This document shows positions 33,098 through 41,053 of a DNA stretch of 64,000 nucleotides, piece by piece. The stretch lies in NCBI RefSeq assembly GCF_014198605.1, contig NZ_JACIHU010000001.1, one strand, 5' to 3'. The first letter of the stretch is position 1. Each line of letters opens with the position of its first letter. Below the pieces are notes generated by a model, which made no database searches, was not told the origin of the DNA, and worked only from the letters and a program-made list of their open reading frames with translations. The stretch comes from Rhizobium etli_C (GTDB taxonomy: Bacteria > Pseudomonadota > Alphaproteobacteria > Rhizobiales > Rhizobiaceae). Made by a program: the position numbers and the translations under genes.

Positions 33098-33886
33098 TCA
33101 CCAGCAGCAGAAACCGCCGTCGACGAGAAGATCGACGCCGGTCACAAAACTTGCTGCGTTCGACAGCAGGAACACCGCTGGACCGACCATCTCGTCGACC
33201 GTTGCCATGCGCTGCATAGGTGTCTGCTCTTCGAAGAGCTTGGTCTGGTGAACCATCTCCGGACGGGTGTTCATCGGCGTTGCCGTATAGCCGGGGGAGA
33301 TGGTGTTGACGCGAATGCCGCGGCCGACCCATTCCATCGCCATCGACTTCGACATATGGATGACGCCCGCCTTGGAGGCGTTGTAATGCGCTTGGCTCAG
33401 GCCCCGGTTGACGATGACGCCCGACATGGAGGCGATGTTGACGATGGAGCCGCGTCCATTCTTCAGCATGGCGCGGGCCTCGGCCTGGCAGGACAGGAAT
33501 ATGCCTTTCAGGTTGATATCCATCAACGTCTGGTACTGATCCTCCTCCATATCCTCCGCCGGGTTCGCATTGGCGATGCCTGCAGCGTTGACGGCCAGCG
33601 TCAAGGTGCCGAGGTCCGCTTCGGTTTGTGCGACCGCATCGACAAGTGAGGATTTGTTTGTGACATCGGCAGCGATCTCGATCGAGCGGCGGCCGGCGGC
33701 GCGAATATGTTCAGCAGTCTTGGCCAGTCCGTCGTCGGTTCGACGGTCGAGCAGCGCCACGTCGGCGCCGCATTGCGCAAGGCCGATGGCAATGCGCTGC
33801 CCGATGCCGCTGCCGGCACCGGTGACGATGGCAACCTGGCCGCTGAGGTCGAAAAGCTTCGGGGCGTTCAGAGTGATGTCAGACAC
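33098..33886 (-). CDS. Short-chain dehydrogenase, sugar-alcohol dehydrogenase-like
   Basis: A 262-residue SDR with TGAGSGIGQRIAIGL, DRRTDD after beta-2 (Asp, pointing to NAD), NAAGIANANP, catalytic Ser in NIASMSGVIV, Tyr/Lys in HYNASKAGVIHM, and a C-terminal FVTGVDLLVDGG ending Cys-Cys-Trp. The VNRGLSQAHYNASKAG stretch and the tail resemble D-arabinitol, threitol and L-xylulose-type dehydrogenases. It lies 22 bases after the ABC ATPase gene on the same strand, so it should act on the sugar or polyol imported by that transporter, producing the ketose for the kinase across the divergent promoter. Confidence 0.92.
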   Translation of the reverse strand: MSDITLNAPKLFDLSGQVAIVTGAGSGIGQRIAIGLAQCGADVALLDRRTDDGLAKTAEHIRAAGRRSIEIAADVTNKSSLVDAVAQTEADLGTLTLAVNAAGIANANPAEDMEEDQYQTLMDINLKGIFLSCQAEARAMLKNGRGSIVNIASMSGVIVNRGLSQAHYNASKAGVIHMSKSMAMEWVGRGIRVNTISPGYTATPMNTRPEMVHQTKLFEEQTPMQRMATVDEMVGPAVFLLSNAASFVTGVDLLVDGGFCCW

Positions 33887-33908
33887 CGCTCTTCCTTTCT
33901 CTGTCTGT

Positions 33909-35387
33909 TTAGATGGTCGCTAACTCCATGACCGAGACATCATTTGCCTGGTCACGATCGAGGATGCCTGCCTGCTCGCCCTGGGCAAGCACGAGAATGC
34001 GATTGGAAATGCCGAGAACTTCCTCGAGGTCGGAGCTTACGACGATGACTGCCACACCCTGTTTGGCAAGGTCGACGATGATGTCGTAGATGCCCGCGCG
34101 GGCGCCGACGTCGATGCCTCGCGTCGGTTCGTCGAGGACCACGACCTTGGGCTCGCGCAAGAGCCACTTGGCGATCACGACCTTCTGCTGGTTGCCGCCG
34201 GAAAGATCGGAGGCAAATTGCTCAGCGCGGCCCTTCACGCCGAACTTGGCAACTGCCTTTTCCGCGAAGGAGCGCTTGATGCGCGGCGTAATCCAGCCAC
34301 CGCCCAATTTGTCGAGGTTGGCGTAGACAATGTTTTCGCTGATCCGGTGCCCGACGATCAGGCCCTGCTCCTTGCGGTCTTCCGGAACCATCACGATGCC
34401 TTTGGCGATCGCGTCGGCCGGGTCGCGCAACCTGAGTTCCTCGCCCTCCAGCTTGATCGAGCCTGCACTGATCGGGTCTGCTCCCGAAATCGCACGCACC
34501 AGTTCGGTGCGGCCGGCGCCGACCAGTCCGGCGATGCCGAGAATTTCACCGGCCCGCACCTCGAAGGTAACGTCACGGAAAGAGTCATCAGGCGAGCTCA
34601 GCCCTGATACCTCAAGGACCGGGCGGTCCGTCGGAATGGGCAGGGTAGGGAACAGGCGATCAAGCGGGCGTCCGACCATGCTCTCGACAATCGTTCGCAC
34701 CGGGGTGGCGCTGTCTGAGAATTCCTGCACCCGCTCCCCGTCGCGAAGAACGACGATCCGATCGGTGATCTGCTTGATCTCTTCCATGCGGTGGGAGATG
34801 TAGACGATGCCGACACCTTCCGAGCGAAGCTTGCGAACCTGCTCGAACAGAGCTTCCGTCTCCGCGCCGCCAAGGGCGGCCGTCGGCTCATCGAGGATCA
34901 GGAGCTTGGCGTTGAGAGCCAGCGCCTTGGCGATTTCGATGAGCTGTTGATTTGCCGTGGAAAGACCGGCGACCATCCGTGTGGCCGGTATATGGAGGTT
35001 CAAACGTGCGAGCTGGTCTTGGGCGCGGCGAACCATCTGAGACCGGTCGACGACGCCGTTCTTCATCGGCCAGCGTCCGATGAAGACGTTTTCCGCAATC
35101 GACAGCTGCGGCAGAAGCTGCAGTTCCTGATGGATCAGGACAACGCCCTTGTCGATCGCTTCGCGTGGGGTGGCCGGGGCATAAGGCTGCCCCAGCCACG
35201 TCATCGATCCCTCGGAGGGTGTGCGTGAGCCGGCAATGATGCCCGACAGCGTCGACTTGCCCGCTCCGTTTTCACCGAGAAGTGCCACCACTTCACCGGG
35301 GTAGACGTCCAGGCTGACATTCTTCAGCACCTGGAGCGGCCCATACCACTTGGATATGCCCCTCAGGGAAAGAACCGGATCAGTCAC
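33909..35387 (-). CDS. Sugar ABC transporter ATPase, two-domain RbsA/XylG type
   Basis: A 492-residue protein of two fused ATPase domains that powers sugar uptake. The first domain has Walker A GENGAGKST, the Q-loop region ELQLLPQLSI, and ILDEPTAALG as Walker B. The second has the degenerate Walker A GLVGAGRTE usual for this family, signature LSGGNQQKVVIAKWL, and VVLDEPTRGIDVGARAGIYD. The start is GTG at 35387, preceded by GAGGAGGTG; the frame runs 31 codons further without a site. It forms an operon: permease, binding protein, this ATPase, SDR. Confidence 0.93.
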   Translation of the reverse strand: MTDPVLSLRGISKWYGPLQVLKNVSLDVYPGEVVALLGENGAGKSTLSGIIAGSRTPSEGSMTWLGQPYAPATPREAIDKGVVLIHQELQLLPQLSIAENVFIGRWPMKNGVVDRSQMVRRAQDQLARLNLHIPATRMVAGLSTANQQLIEIAKALALNAKLLILDEPTAALGGAETEALFEQVRKLRSEGVGIVYISHRMEEIKQITDRIVVLRDGERVQEFSDSATPVRTIVESMVGRPLDRLFPTLPIPTDRPVLEVSGLSSPDDSFRDVTFEVRAGEILGIAGLVGAGRTELVRAISGADPISAGSIKLEGEELRLRDPADAIAKGIVMVPEDRKEQGLIVGHRISENIVYANLDKLGGGWITPRIKRSFAEKAVAKFGVKGRAEQFASDLSGGNQQKVVIAKWLLREPKVVVLDEPTRGIDVGARAGIYDIIVDLAKQGVAVIVVSSDLEEVLGISNRILVLAQGEQAGILDRDQANDVSVMELATI

Positions 35388-35492
35388 GGCACACCTCCTC
35401 AAGACCTCAACTTCATCATTAGAGCGCCGTGCGTTCTTTCGGACGTTCAAAGGACGCTCCAACACTTTGAATCTGCGCATCTTGCCGATGCG

Positions 35493-36422
35493 CTAGGGAT
35501 GGTTGGCGATAAAGCCTGCGACGTTTTCCTTGGTTGTCAGGGTGGCATCCAAGAGCTGTACCGGCGGCACTTTTTCACCGGCGACAAGCTTGGCGGCGTT
35601 TTCAACCGCGTCACGGCCCATCTTCTGCGTCTGCTGCGTCGCCGTCACATTGAAGACGCCCTTGCTGAGGGCTTCGAGAGCCGCGGTATCGCCATCGAAG
35701 CCGCCGACCACGATCTTCTGCGAGGGATTTGCGACCTTGATCGCCTGGGCGGCGCCAAGCGCGAGGCCATCGGCCTGTGCGAAGACGATCGAGACGTCGG
35801 GGTTTGCCTGCAGCATATTCTGCATGATCTGGAAGCCTTCGTCCTGGCTCCAGATGTTCGAATATTGCTCGGCCACAACCTTCACATCCGGATAGGCCTT
35901 GAGCGATTCACCGCAGCCCTTCGAGCGATCGACTTCCGGGGTCGTGCCCTTCTGGCCATGGATGATGACCATCTTCCCCTTGCCGCCGGCTTCCTTCAGG
36001 ATGTAGTCGCACACTGCCTTGGCCGATGCGACGGAATCCGTTGCGAGGAAAGTATCGCCCGGCGCGCCCTCGGCGTTGCGGTCGACGTTGACGACCGGAA
36101 TGCCGGCGTTCTTCGCCAGCTTGACCGGAACGGTCGCCGCTGCCGCACCTGCCGGAATGTAGATCAGCGCGTCGATTTTCTGGGTCAGAAGATCCTGGAT
36201 TTGGTTGACCTGCGTCGGTCCGTCGCCCTTCGCGTCGACCGTGATGACTTCGATGCCGCGCTTCTTGGCTTCGGCTTCGACCGATTGCTTGATCTGGTTG
36301 AAGAAGTTTGCCTGAAGGTTGGCAACGGCCAGGCCGAGCTTCTTCAGTTCCGCCGCGTGCACAGGACCGAGCATGAGACCGAGTAGTGCAGCGGACGCGA
36401 ACATGGTGCGCGCTATTTTCAT
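35493..36422 (-). CDS. Periplasmic sugar-binding protein (ribose/PBP1-like, Peripla_BP_4)
   Basis: A 309-residue solute-binding protein: signal peptide MKIARTMFASAALLGLMLGPVHA, then the two-lobed type I fold. Markers are LGLAVANLQANFFNQIKQSVEAEAKKRGIEV, NQIQDLLTQKIDALIYIPAGA, VNVDRNAEGAPGDTFLATDS and GGFDGDTAALEALSKG. These are the usual features of binding proteins for pentoses, pentitols or related furanoses. It is second in the permease-binding protein-ATPase-SDR operon. Paired hairpins upstream of its start may favour its expression. Confidence 0.93.
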   Translation of the reverse strand: MKIARTMFASAALLGLMLGPVHAAELKKLGLAVANLQANFFNQIKQSVEAEAKKRGIEVITVDAKGDGPTQVNQIQDLLTQKIDALIYIPAGAAAATVPVKLAKNAGIPVVNVDRNAEGAPGDTFLATDSVASAKAVCDYILKEAGGKGKMVIIHGQKGTTPEVDRSKGCGESLKAYPDVKVVAEQYSNIWSQDEGFQIMQNMLQANPDVSIVFAQADGLALGAAQAIKVANPSQKIVVGGFDGDTAALEALSKGVFNVTATQQTQKMGRDAVENAAKLVAGEKVPPVQLLDATLTTKENVAGFIANHP

Positions 36423-36480
36423 TGTATTTCCTCCGTTGATGATGGAACCCTCGGGTATGTCCTCCCCCTCGGGGTATTGA

Positions 36481-36531
36481 TCCGCCCCAAATTTTTCGGG
36501 GCGGAATTCCGCGTCCGCCGACGTGGCGGAC
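36481..36531 (-). other. Two adjacent perfect hairpins between permease and binding-protein genes
   Basis: TCCGCCCC (36481-36488) pairs with GGGGCGGA (36498-36505), and GTCCGCC (36513-36519) with GGCGGAC (36525-36531). They lie within the operon spacer, so they may protect the binding-protein mRNA or act as an attenuating terminator for the permease message. Confidence 0.55.
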
Positions 36532-36539
36532 GATGCGCG

Positions 36540-37520
36540 TCAGGCGCGACGCCGACGAATGGTCTCTGCGCCGACCGCGAGCACGATGACGATGCCGATG
36601 ATCACCTGCTGCAGGAAGGGCGAGACGTTGAGAAGGTTGAGACCGTTGCGAAGCACACCGATGATCAGCACGCCGATCAGCGTTCCTCCGATGCCGCCCG
36701 CGCCGCCGGAGAGTGATGTCCCGCCGATGACGACCGCGGCGATGGTGTCCAGCTCATAACCCAGACCGCTGGACGGCTGGACGGAATCCAGGCGGGCGGC
36801 GAGCACGATGCCTGCTAGCCCCGCAAGGACGGCACTCACGACATAGACCGATATCGTCACCAGCGGAACGTTGATGCCGGCGAGGCGTGCGACTTCGGGG
36901 TTGCCGCCCACCGCATAGAGCATCCGGCCTTCGGACCGGAAGTGCAGGAAGAGCCACGCTGCAAGAACGACCGCGAGCATGAGGAAGACCGTGGCGGTCA
37001 TGACGCCGAAATGGCGATCGATCGCCAGCATCATGAACCAGTCGGGGAAGCCGACGATCTGCTGGCCGTCGGTGATCATGTTCGCAACGCCGCGCGCCGC
37101 CGACATCATCGCAAGCGTGGCGATGAAGGCTGGAACCCTGAACTGCGTCACCAGAAGTCCGACGATCAGGCCTGAAATAGCCGATGCGATCAGCGCAAAG
37201 GCGATCCCGACGGGCAGCGGCAGACCGGCGACATTGGCGGTCCAGCCCATGACCATCATCGCCAGGGCGAGTGCCGAGCCGACGGACAGATCGATGCCGC
37301 CGATCAGGATGACGAAGGTCATTCCGACCGCCATGATGCCGAGGACGGTGATCTGGTCGAGGATATTGAGGCCGTTTCGAACCGAAAGAAACGTGTCTGT
37401 GCTGAAGCTCAGAAAGATGCACAGCGCGAGCAATCCCACGAGCGGGCCGGTGGCTCCCTTGAGCTTACCGAGCCAAGCGCCGGACGATAGCCTTTGTTCA
37501 TTGATATCGAGCGCCACCAT
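36540..37520 (-). CDS. Sugar ABC transporter permease (RbsC-like)
   Basis: A 326-residue permease with eight to ten membrane helices (LVGLLALCIFLSFSTDTFLSVRNGLNILDQITVLGIMAVGMTFVILIGGIDLSVGS is the family's conserved opening). The later EAA-like region GGNPEVARLAGINVPLVTISVYVVSAVLAGLAGIVLAARLDSVQPSSGLGYELDTIAAVVIGGTSLSGG includes the GGTSLxGG signature. It is the promoter-proximal gene of the transporter operon and is divergent from the transketolase genes. The motif CAATATTTGTGCA lies 29 bases upstream. Confidence 0.93.
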   Translation of the reverse strand: MVALDINEQRLSSGAWLGKLKGATGPLVGLLALCIFLSFSTDTFLSVRNGLNILDQITVLGIMAVGMTFVILIGGIDLSVGSALALAMMVMGWTANVAGLPLPVGIAFALIASAISGLIVGLLVTQFRVPAFIATLAMMSAARGVANMITDGQQIVGFPDWFMMLAIDRHFGVMTATVFLMLAVVLAAWLFLHFRSEGRMLYAVGGNPEVARLAGINVPLVTISVYVVSAVLAGLAGIVLAARLDSVQPSSGLGYELDTIAAVVIGGTSLSGGAGGIGGTLIGVLIIGVLRNGLNLLNVSPFLQQVIIGIVIVLAVGAETIRRRRA

Positions 37521-37548
37521 TGCTCCTCCCTATGCCTAGGCCTGTATC

Positions 37549-37561
37549 CAATATTTGTGCA
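37549..37561 (+). promoter_or_regulatory. CAATATTTGTGCA, candidate SorC-type operator near the permease start
   Basis: It differs by one base from the reverse complement of 37689-37701 and is similar to 37708-37720. It is adjacent to a perfect palindrome GAATAATTATTC (37567-37578). Confidence 0.5.
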
Positions 37562-37688
37562 AGCTAGAATAATTATTCACTGTTGCTGGAAAATTCATTA
37601 ACAACTTGCTTTCCCGCTGTCAACAGGATTTGTTTCGGCACAGCGTTTGCCGTGGTCTCGTTTAGAGGCTTGACTAATCGGCATGTTG

Positions 37689-37720
37689 TGCAAAAATATT
37701 GAGAAGTGAATATTTATGCA
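37689..37720. promoter_or_regulatory. Inverted pair TGCAAAAATATTG / GAATATTTATGCA, candidate operator of the transketolase operon
   Basis: Arms 37689-37701 and 37708-37720 are separated by AGAAGT and pair with two mismatches. The right arm overlaps an ATG at 37716, so that ATG is less likely to be the start. Confidence 0.55.
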
Positions 37721-37733
37721 TGAAGAGGAACCC

Positions 37734-38543
37734 ATGGATACGACAGAACTTGAGCGCATTGCCCGCGAGATCCGACTGCGCGATCTCCAGGCGGTCTTTG
37801 AAGCGGGCGCCGGCCATATCGGCGGCGAGATGTCGGTCATCGACATTTTGACGGCGCTCTATTTTCGTGTGCTGAATGTCTGGCCGGACCAGCCTAGACA
37901 TCCAGACCGCGACAGGTTCGTCCTTTCAAAGGGGCATACGGCTTGTGCTCTCTACGTGACGCTCGCAAAACGCGGCTTCATCCCGGAGGAGGAAATTTCC
38001 ACCTTCCTGCACCCGCATTCGCGGCTGAACGGGCATCCGAACTGCAACAAGGTTCCGGGCGTCGAAACGAATACCGGGCCGCTCGGCCACGGCCTTCCGG
38101 TCGCGGTGGGAATGGCGAAAGCCGCCAAGCTCTCGGGCGCTGGATATCACACCTATGTCGTCACCGGCGACGGTGAGATGCAGGAGGGTTCCAACTGGGA
38201 AGCGATCATGGCGGCAGCCCAGTTCAAGCTCGACAACTTGACGCTGGTCATCGATCACAACAGGTTCCAGCAGGGCGCAGCACTTGCCGAAACCAACGAT
38301 CTCGCTCCACTTCGTCCGAAGCTCGAAGCCTTCGGCTGGGAAGTTACCGAGATCGACGGCAACAATATGCGCGAGATCGTTCCGGCTCTCGAACACCAGG
38401 GATCAAGACCGCATTGCATCGTCGCCCATACCAATAAGGGCCACGGAATCTCCTTCATGCAGGACCGGGTCGAATGGCATCATAAGGTGCCGAGCAAGGA
38501 ACAATACCAAATCGCATTGGCAGAATTGTCGGAGGCACTGTAA
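37734..38543 (+). CDS. Transketolase, N-terminal subunit
   Basis: The N-terminal (TPP-pyrophosphate-binding) half of a split transketolase, about 269 residues. It has AVFEAGAGHIGGEMSVIDILTALYF, SKGHTACALYVTLAKRG and the TPP/Mg motif VVTGDGEMQEGSNWEAIMAA...DHNRFQ (GDG followed by N). Split transketolases (for example apulose-4-phosphate transketolase subunits) move a two-carbon unit from a ketose phosphate to an aldose phosphate. ATG 37734 has AGAGGA close upstream; ATG 37716 is an alternative, but it sits in an operator-like repeat. The stop overlaps the next start (TAATG). Confidence 0.93.
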   Translation: MDTTELERIAREIRLRDLQAVFEAGAGHIGGEMSVIDILTALYFRVLNVWPDQPRHPDRDRFVLSKGHTACALYVTLAKRGFIPEEEISTFLHPHSRLNGHPNCNKVPGVETNTGPLGHGLPVAVGMAKAAKLSGAGYHTYVVTGDGEMQEGSNWEAIMAAAQFKLDNLTLVIDHNRFQQGAALAETNDLAPLRPKLEAFGWEVTEIDGNNMREIVPALEHQGSRPHCIVAHTNKGHGISFMQDRVEWHHKVPSKEQYQIALAELSEAL

Positions 38544-39499
38544 TGAACGCGCCAGTAAACCCACCCAAGCTCCACGATTGCCGCGACGCATTCGCCTCGA
38601 CGCTCGAGCGGCTGGCAGCTGAAAACGAAACGATCGTTGCCGTCTGCAACGACTCCGTCGGTTCCTCCAAGCTCGGCGGCTTCAAGTCGAGGTTTCCGGA
38701 ACGCCTCGTCAATGTCGGCATCGCGGAGCAGAACATGGTCGGCGTCGGAGCAGGGCTCGCCAATGGCGGACGGCTGCCCTTCGTGTGTGGAGCTGCTCCG
38801 TTTCTCACGGGGCGGTCGCTGGAGCAGATCAAAGCCGACATTTCCTACTCGAATGCCAACGTCAAGCTGGTCGGCATTTCCTCCGGAATGGCATATGGCG
38901 AACTCGGTCCGACGCATCACTCTATCGAGGATTTCGCCTGGACGCGGGTTCTGCCCAACCTTCCGGTCATTGCACCTTGTGACCGCATCGAAACCGCTGC
39001 CGCCGTTGCGTGGGCGGCGACCTATAACGGCCCCTGTTTCCTGCGTCTGTCACGGGTCGGTGTGCCCGATCTCCTTCCGGAAGGCCACAGGTTCGAACTC
39101 GGCAAGGCAAATCTCCTTCGTCAGGGTTCCGACGTCACCCTGATCGCCAACGGCACCCTGACTCATCGCATTGTGAAGGCTGCCGAGATTCTCGCAGAAC
39201 GCGGCATCGATGCCCGGGTGCTCAACCTCGCAACGGTTCGTCCGATCGACGAAGAGGCCATCATCGCCGCGGCTAGGGAAACCGGAGCGATCGTCACGGC
39301 CGAAGAGCATTCGATCTTCGGCGGGCTCGGTTCCGCGGTCGCCGAAGTGGTGGTCGACAATGCTCCGGTCCCGATGAAGCGTCTCGGCGTTCCCGGCGTT
39401 TACGCCCCGACCGGTTCGGCAGAGTTCCTGCTCGACGAATACGGGATGGCGGCGTCGGCAATCGCTGACGCCGCACAGTCGTTGATCGAGCGTAAGTAA
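38543..39499 (+). CDS. Transketolase, C-terminal subunit
   Basis: A 318-residue partner subunit with the pyrimidine-binding and C-terminal domains. It has RLVNVGIAEQNMVGVGAGLA (catalytic Glu in the AEQN motif), SGMAYGELGPTHHSIEDFAWTRVLPNLPVIAPCD, GPCFLRLSRVGVPDLLP and VTAEEHSIFGGLGSAVAEVV. It must combine with the N-terminal subunit to be active; start and stop overlap by one base, ensuring equal synthesis. It is a dedicated enzyme, since central-metabolism transketolase is normally a single chain encoded elsewhere. Confidence 0.93.
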   Translation: MNAPVNPPKLHDCRDAFASTLERLAAENETIVAVCNDSVGSSKLGGFKSRFPERLVNVGIAEQNMVGVGAGLANGGRLPFVCGAAPFLTGRSLEQIKADISYSNANVKLVGISSGMAYGELGPTHHSIEDFAWTRVLPNLPVIAPCDRIETAAAVAWAATYNGPCFLRLSRVGVPDLLPEGHRFELGKANLLRQGSDVTLIANGTLTHRIVKAAEILAERGIDARVLNLATVRPIDEEAIIAAARETGAIVTAEEHSIFGGLGSAVAEVVVDNAPVPMKRLGVPGVYAPTGSAEFLLDEYGMAASAIADAAQSLIERK

Positions 39500-39565
39500 A
39501 CTGGGATGGCGTGAGCGGCCGGGAGGTCTTTGTCGCCCGGCCGCCACCTGATCCGGGAGGATAGA

Positions 39566-41032
39566 ATGCGGGCAATTCTGGCAATCGACCAGGGCACGAC
39601 CAATTCAAAAGCAGTTCTCGTTTCCGAAAAGGGAGACATCATCGGCAGAGGTTCGTCTCCTGTCGGCATCTCCTATCCGAAGCCGGGCTGGGTCGAACAA
39701 GACCCGCGCCGGCTCTACGCCTCGGTCTGCGAAGCGATCGACGCCTGCCTGAAGGCCGGCCCGGCTGTGACGATCGAGGCGGTCGCCATTTCCAACCAGC
39801 GCGAGTCCGTTACCGCCTGGGACGCCGAAACCGGAGACGCGCTCGGACCGGTGGTCAGCTGGCAGTGCCGTCGAACGGCGCAGGATTGCGAACGCCTGAT
39901 TGCCGAAGGCCGCCTCGACCGTGTGCAGGCGCTGACCGGCCTGCCATTGGATCCGATGTTCCCGGGCTCGAAATTCCGATGGCTGCTCGACCGTATTCCG
40001 GCCGGGCGATCGGTGCGGCTGGGGACGATTGACAGTTGGCTGGTTCACCGCCTGACGGGCGGGCGCCGGCATGTCTGCGATGCATCCAATGCCGCCAGGA
40101 GCCAGTTGTTCGATCTCCGGGAGCAGAGATGGAGCGAGGAGCTTGGCGAGATCTTCGGCGTCGACATCGCGCTGCTGCCCGAGGTGCTCGACAGCTCCGC
40201 CGATTTCGGCAGAACGCAGGGATTGCTGGGGGTGCCCGATGGCACTCCGATAAAGGCCGCGATCGGAGACAGCCACGCAGCTCTGTTCGGCCATGGAGCA
40301 TTCAAGCCGGGCGACGGCAAGGTGACCTTCGGAACCGGCTCTTCGGTCATGACGACGCTGCCGCAATTCATTGCCCCGCGCAACGGCGTTACAACCACGG
40401 TCGCATGGCGCATCGGGGGAAAGCCGACTTTCGCTTTCGAAGGCAATATTCTGGTTTGCGCCGCCAGCCTTCCGTGGATGGCGGATATTCTCGGCCTTGA
40501 AGATGTGGCGGCCCTCGTCGAACTTGCGGCGAGTGCTGCGCCTGGCGGACCCGGTTTCGTGCCGGCCTTCGTCGGACTGGGGGCGCCTTACTGGAATTCC
40601 GACGCCCGTGCCCTGTTCTCGCAGATCAACTTCAATACGACACGGGCGCAAATGGCGCGGTCGGTCACCGATTCCATCGCCTTCCAGGTGCATGATGTGA
40701 TCGCCGCCATGCGGGCACAGAGCGGCGACGCGCTCGGCGCGCTTTATGTGGATGGGGGCCCGAGCCAGAACCGTTTCCTGATGCAATGTGTCTCGAACGT
40801 CATCGACCATCCCGTGATCCAATGCGAAGCCCCCGAGGCATCGGCTCTGGGCGCTGCCTATCTGGCGGGGCTGTCACTGGGCTTGTGGAGCGACCTCCGT
40901 ATTGTCTCGGAGCTGCCGCGGAACACCCAAACCATTGAGCCGCAACCCGTGGATCGAGCGGTTCTTCTCGAGACCTGGAATGATGCGCTTGCCCGCTCGA
41001 CGTCCCGCGAAACACAGGCTAAAGGTGAATAA
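39566..41032 (+). CDS. FGGY-family carbohydrate kinase
   Basis: A 488-residue sugar kinase. The phosphate-1 loop is ILAIDQGTTNSKAVLVSEKGDIIGRG. The N-terminal domain has GWVEQDPRRLYASVCEAI and ISNQRESVTAWDAETG. The C-terminal FGGY domain has GDSHAALFGHGAFKPGDGKVTFGTGSSVMT, ending in YVDGGPSQNRFLMQCVSNVIDHPV and EASALGAAYLAG. It is close in style to glycerol and xylulose kinases, but the context says it phosphorylates a ketose or polyol feeding the transketolase. ATG 39566 has GGGAGGAT upstream. The stop codon overlaps a GTGAAT palindrome before the regulator gene. Confidence 0.92.
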   Translation: MRAILAIDQGTTNSKAVLVSEKGDIIGRGSSPVGISYPKPGWVEQDPRRLYASVCEAIDACLKAGPAVTIEAVAISNQRESVTAWDAETGDALGPVVSWQCRRTAQDCERLIAEGRLDRVQALTGLPLDPMFPGSKFRWLLDRIPAGRSVRLGTIDSWLVHRLTGGRRHVCDASNAARSQLFDLREQRWSEELGEIFGVDIALLPEVLDSSADFGRTQGLLGVPDGTPIKAAIGDSHAALFGHGAFKPGDGKVTFGTGSSVMTTLPQFIAPRNGVTTTVAWRIGGKPTFAFEGNILVCAASLPWMADILGLEDVAALVELAASAAPGGPGFVPAFVGLGAPYWNSDARALFSQINFNTTRAQMARSVTDSIAFQVHDVIAAMRAQSGDALGALYVDGGPSQNRFLMQCVSNVIDHPVIQCEAPEASALGAAYLAGLSLGLWSDLRIVSELPRNTQTIEPQPVDRAVLLETWNDALARSTSRETQAKGE

Positions 41033-41040
41033 AAATTCAC
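41025..41040. promoter_or_regulatory. Perfect palindrome GTGAAT-AAAA-ATTCAC before the SorC-type gene
   Basis: A 6-bp perfect dyad overlapping the kinase stop codon and ending 14 bases before the regulator start. It shares GTGAATA with the right arm of 37689-37720, so it may be an additional autoregulatory site. Confidence 0.45.
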
Positions 41041-41053
41041 TCTGGGATTAGCG

